Source: Zetaproteobacteria bacterium (GTDB lineage: Bacteria > Pseudomonadota > Zetaproteobacteria > Mariprofundales > Mariprofundaceae). From it: a stretch of 24,277 bases of DNA. The DNA lies in NCBI GenBank assembly GCA_021545595.1, contig JAJRVG010000054.1, positions 1 to 24,277 on the forward strand, written 5' to 3'. This document shows, piece by piece, positions 22,742 to 24,277 of the stretch. A model generated the notes under the pieces. That model ran no database searches and was not told where the DNA came from. It saw only the letters and a list, made by a program, of their open reading frames with translations. Each line of letters opens with the position of its first letter. Position 1 is the stretch's first letter. Both the position numbers and the translations under genes were made by a program.

Positions 22742-23884
22742 ATGCATGTAGCTGTTGTCGGTGGTGGAATTATCGGATGCCTGACAGCCTGCTATCTGAA
22801 GCAGCTGGATGTCGATGTTACGCTGGTTGAGCGTGGTGAGACGGGCCGGGAGTCCTCCTGGGCCGGTGCCGGTATTCTCTGCCCCATCCATCCGTGGCTC
22901 TATCCTGATTCGTTTACCCATCTGATTGATGCAAGTCTGGCCATCTACCCCGGTTTTCAGGCCGACATCGAGGCCAAAACCGGCATCTCCATCGAGTGGA
23001 AAAAGTCAGGTCTGCTGATTCCTTTTTTTGATGATGACAAGATCGACCACTGGCAGGCAGCCATCGAGTGGTCAGAGAAATTTGACTGGAAGGTTGAGCA
23101 GTTAAACACGGCAGAGACACTGGAGCATGAACCGAGCCTCTCATCACAAACCCAAAAATCACTGCTATGGCCGGAAGTAGGGCAGTTGAGAAACCCTCGT
23201 CTGTTGAGGGCTGTACGGGTATTGATGGAGCAGTTGGGTGTCACCACTGTTGAACATGCGGAGGTAACATCACTGCTCAAAGTTGAAGATCGGGTCTCCG
23301 GTGTGGCGTGTGCCAATGGCCGAAAAATTGAGGCCGATCAGGTGTTGCTGGCCGGAGGTAGCTGGTGTGGTGAACTGGCCAGGCAGATGGGCTTTGAGCT
23401 TCCTGTGCAGCCGGTGAAGGGGCAGATCGTGCTTCTCAGGGGTGAAGCGGGATTGATGCACTCTATTGTGAAGCATGACGATGCCTATTTTGTTCCGAGA
23501 GTCGATGGCCGCATCCTTGTCGGCGCCAGCATGGAGTATGTCGGTTTTGAACGTGGCACTACCGATGAGGTGATCGGTCAGTTAATGGCATCAATGGCCC
23601 GCATTGCACCGGGTCTGAAGGGGCTTGAGGTGGAGCAGAAGTGGATGGGATTCAGGCCGGGAAGTCCGGACGGCATGCCATTTCTTGGCCCTGTAGCGTC
23701 AATGCCGGGGCTATGGGTGGCCTCCGGCCACTACCGCAACGGCGTGGCGCTGGCACCGATCACGGCAGAGATTATGAGCCAGTGGATGGTTGGCAACGGG
23801 CCTGAAATGGATATGTCCACCTTTGCTGTTGATCGCCCTGTGGATAATTCTGCAACAGTTGGCTTTCCCGAGAAGGTGGCCTAA
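22742..23884 (+). CDS. thiO: Glycine oxidase ThiO (FAD-dependent)
   Basis: ThiO oxidises glycine to iminoglycine for the thiazole ring of thiamine. The 380-residue DAO-family flavoprotein begins with the FAD-binding motif VAVVGGGIIGCLTACYLKQL and has RESSWAGAGILCP near residue 37-49. Near the C-terminus, WVASGHYRNGVALAP fits the ThiO signature, with arginine in HYRNG expected to hold the substrate carboxylate. A strong ribosome-binding site (GGGGGAGG) lies before ATG 22742. No other thiamine gene is nearby, so assignment rests on family features; another D-amino acid oxidase of the family is possible. Confidence 0.88.
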   Translation: MHVAVVGGGIIGCLTACYLKQLDVDVTLVERGETGRESSWAGAGILCPIHPWLYPDSFTHLIDASLAIYPGFQADIEAKTGISIEWKKSGLLIPFFDDDKIDHWQAAIEWSEKFDWKVEQLNTAETLEHEPSLSSQTQKSLLWPEVGQLRNPRLLRAVRVLMEQLGVTTVEHAEVTSLLKVEDRVSGVACANGRKIEADQVLLAGGSWCGELARQMGFELPVQPVKGQIVLLRGEAGLMHSIVKHDDAYFVPRVDGRILVGASMEYVGFERGTTDEVIGQLMASMARIAPGLKGLEVEQKWMGFRPGSPDGMPFLGPVASMPGLWVASGHYRNGVALAPITAEIMSQWMVGNGPEMDMSTFAVDRPVDNSATVGFPEKVA

Positions 23885-23904
23885 TCTTTGCCAGAGGGGT
23901 AGCT

Positions 23905-24057
23905 ATGAATCAGAAAGAACATGTACCAAAAAGTAATCTTGCATTCGGCATCTGGAAATCCCGAAATCTTGATGGCATAGCGTATCAGAAAAAACTTCGT
24001 GCCGAGTGGGATAGCCATTTTCTCGCCCAAAAAATGGCCTTGAAGGAAGATAAGTAA
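23905..24057 (+). CDS. Small 50-residue protein, possible orphan antitoxin-like tail
   Basis: A 50-codon frame starts at ATG 23905 with AGAGGGG about 6 nt upstream, and ends with TAA at 24057. It lies 20 nt after thiO. The central part reads FGIWKSRNLDGIAYQKKLRAEW. This resembles the C-terminal toxin-binding tails of small antitoxins, an impression from memory and not a confident family assignment. No DNA-binding domain precedes it, and no toxin gene follows: the next 68 nt hold only a 22-codon frame before the transposase begins. Its good ribosome-binding site and charged, compact composition make it likely to be translated. Confidence 0.6.
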   Translation: MNQKEHVPKSNLAFGIWKSRNLDGIAYQKKLRAEWDSHFLAQKMALKEDK

Positions 24058-24125
24058 TGTATCCCCGAAACCGCCAAACAAGATCTGACATCTTCGCTCT
24101 TCACTTCCTCTGTTTTATGAGTTAG

Positions 24126-24277
24126 TCAGTCCCATTGAGGAGTCTGAGTCAGATATTAACGAAGCTTACAGTTGAAACAGCCCTTGGTGCTGAGATGGAA
24201 GAACACCTTGGCTATGGTCGCCATGAACGTAGTGATCGAGATAATTATCGTAATGGCCATTCCAGTAAACGTTTAAT
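24126..24277 (+). mobile_element. IS256-family transposase, N-terminal part, off the right edge
   Basis: The frame reads ILTKLTVETALGAEMEEHLG followed by a YGRHE...NYRNGHSSKRL segment, the conserved N-terminal region of IS256 (mutator-type) transposases, which move by a DDE mechanism. An in-frame TAG at 24123 lies about 10 codons before ILTKL, and I see no ATG between it and that point; only a TTG at 24135 could serve as a start. Usual IS256 transposases have roughly 40 residues before this region, so the 5' end may be truncated or frameshifted. I could not find the terminal inverted repeat. The rest is outside the window. Confidence 0.8.

Overview
The window comes from a Gram-negative bacterium of moderate GC content, most likely a proteobacterium. 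It carries a Coq7-type ubiquinone hydroxylase, the HisZ form of histidine biosynthesis, the HpnCDE squalene route and a complete pst phosphate-uptake operon. I suspect a free-living environmental lineage such as the Zetaproteobacteria, but that is a guess from gene content, not from a marker gene.

Layout. Positions 1-1081 hold riboflavin synthase (minus strand, cut by the left edge) divergent from a HIT-family protein. Positions 1185-7617 hold serC and serA, two steps of serine synthesis. Between them lie an AT-rich island with two unrecognised genes (2397-4028) that both carry HEPN-like R-x5-H motifs, and a minus-strand pair made of rnd (RNase D) and an overlapping gene of unknown function. 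serA overlaps hisZ by 4 nt. purA follows after an unusually structured 155-nt leader. Next come a cold-shock protein (minus), an iron-type alcohol dehydrogenase (plus) and pgsA (minus), the last two overlapping tail to tail.

From 12.5 to 19.4 kb every gene is on the minus strand. In transcription order these are coq7, pstS, (terminator), pstC, pstA, pstB, phoU and trmL. Upstream of coq7 is the hpnC-hpnD-hpnE squalene operon (19.5-22.6 kb), also on the minus strand. On the plus strand beyond it are thiO (glycine oxidase), a 50-codon gene and the start of an IS256-family transposase that runs off the right edge.

The most unexpected observations are non-coding or accessory. (1) A repeated intergenic element of about 211 bp occurs twice in the same orientation, at 12333-12544 and 19322-19532. 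It has three DnaA-box-like sequences in matching positions, and it begins 7-8 nt after a stop codon in both places. (2) Two adjacent AT-rich genes with HEPN-type motifs look like a defence or toxin module. (3) The purA leader contains four consecutive hairpins and a repeated 10-mer. (4) An imperfect 36-37 bp repeat covers a ribosome-binding site and start codon before serC and again at the start of the accessory island.

How the genes work together: SerA and SerC supply serine; HisZ and PurA belong to histidine and adenylate synthesis; PstSCAB-PhoU form high-affinity phosphate uptake and its signalling brake; HpnC, HpnD and HpnE convert farnesyl diphosphate to squalene, the precursor of hopanoids. 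No rRNA, tRNA or CRISPR array is visible.
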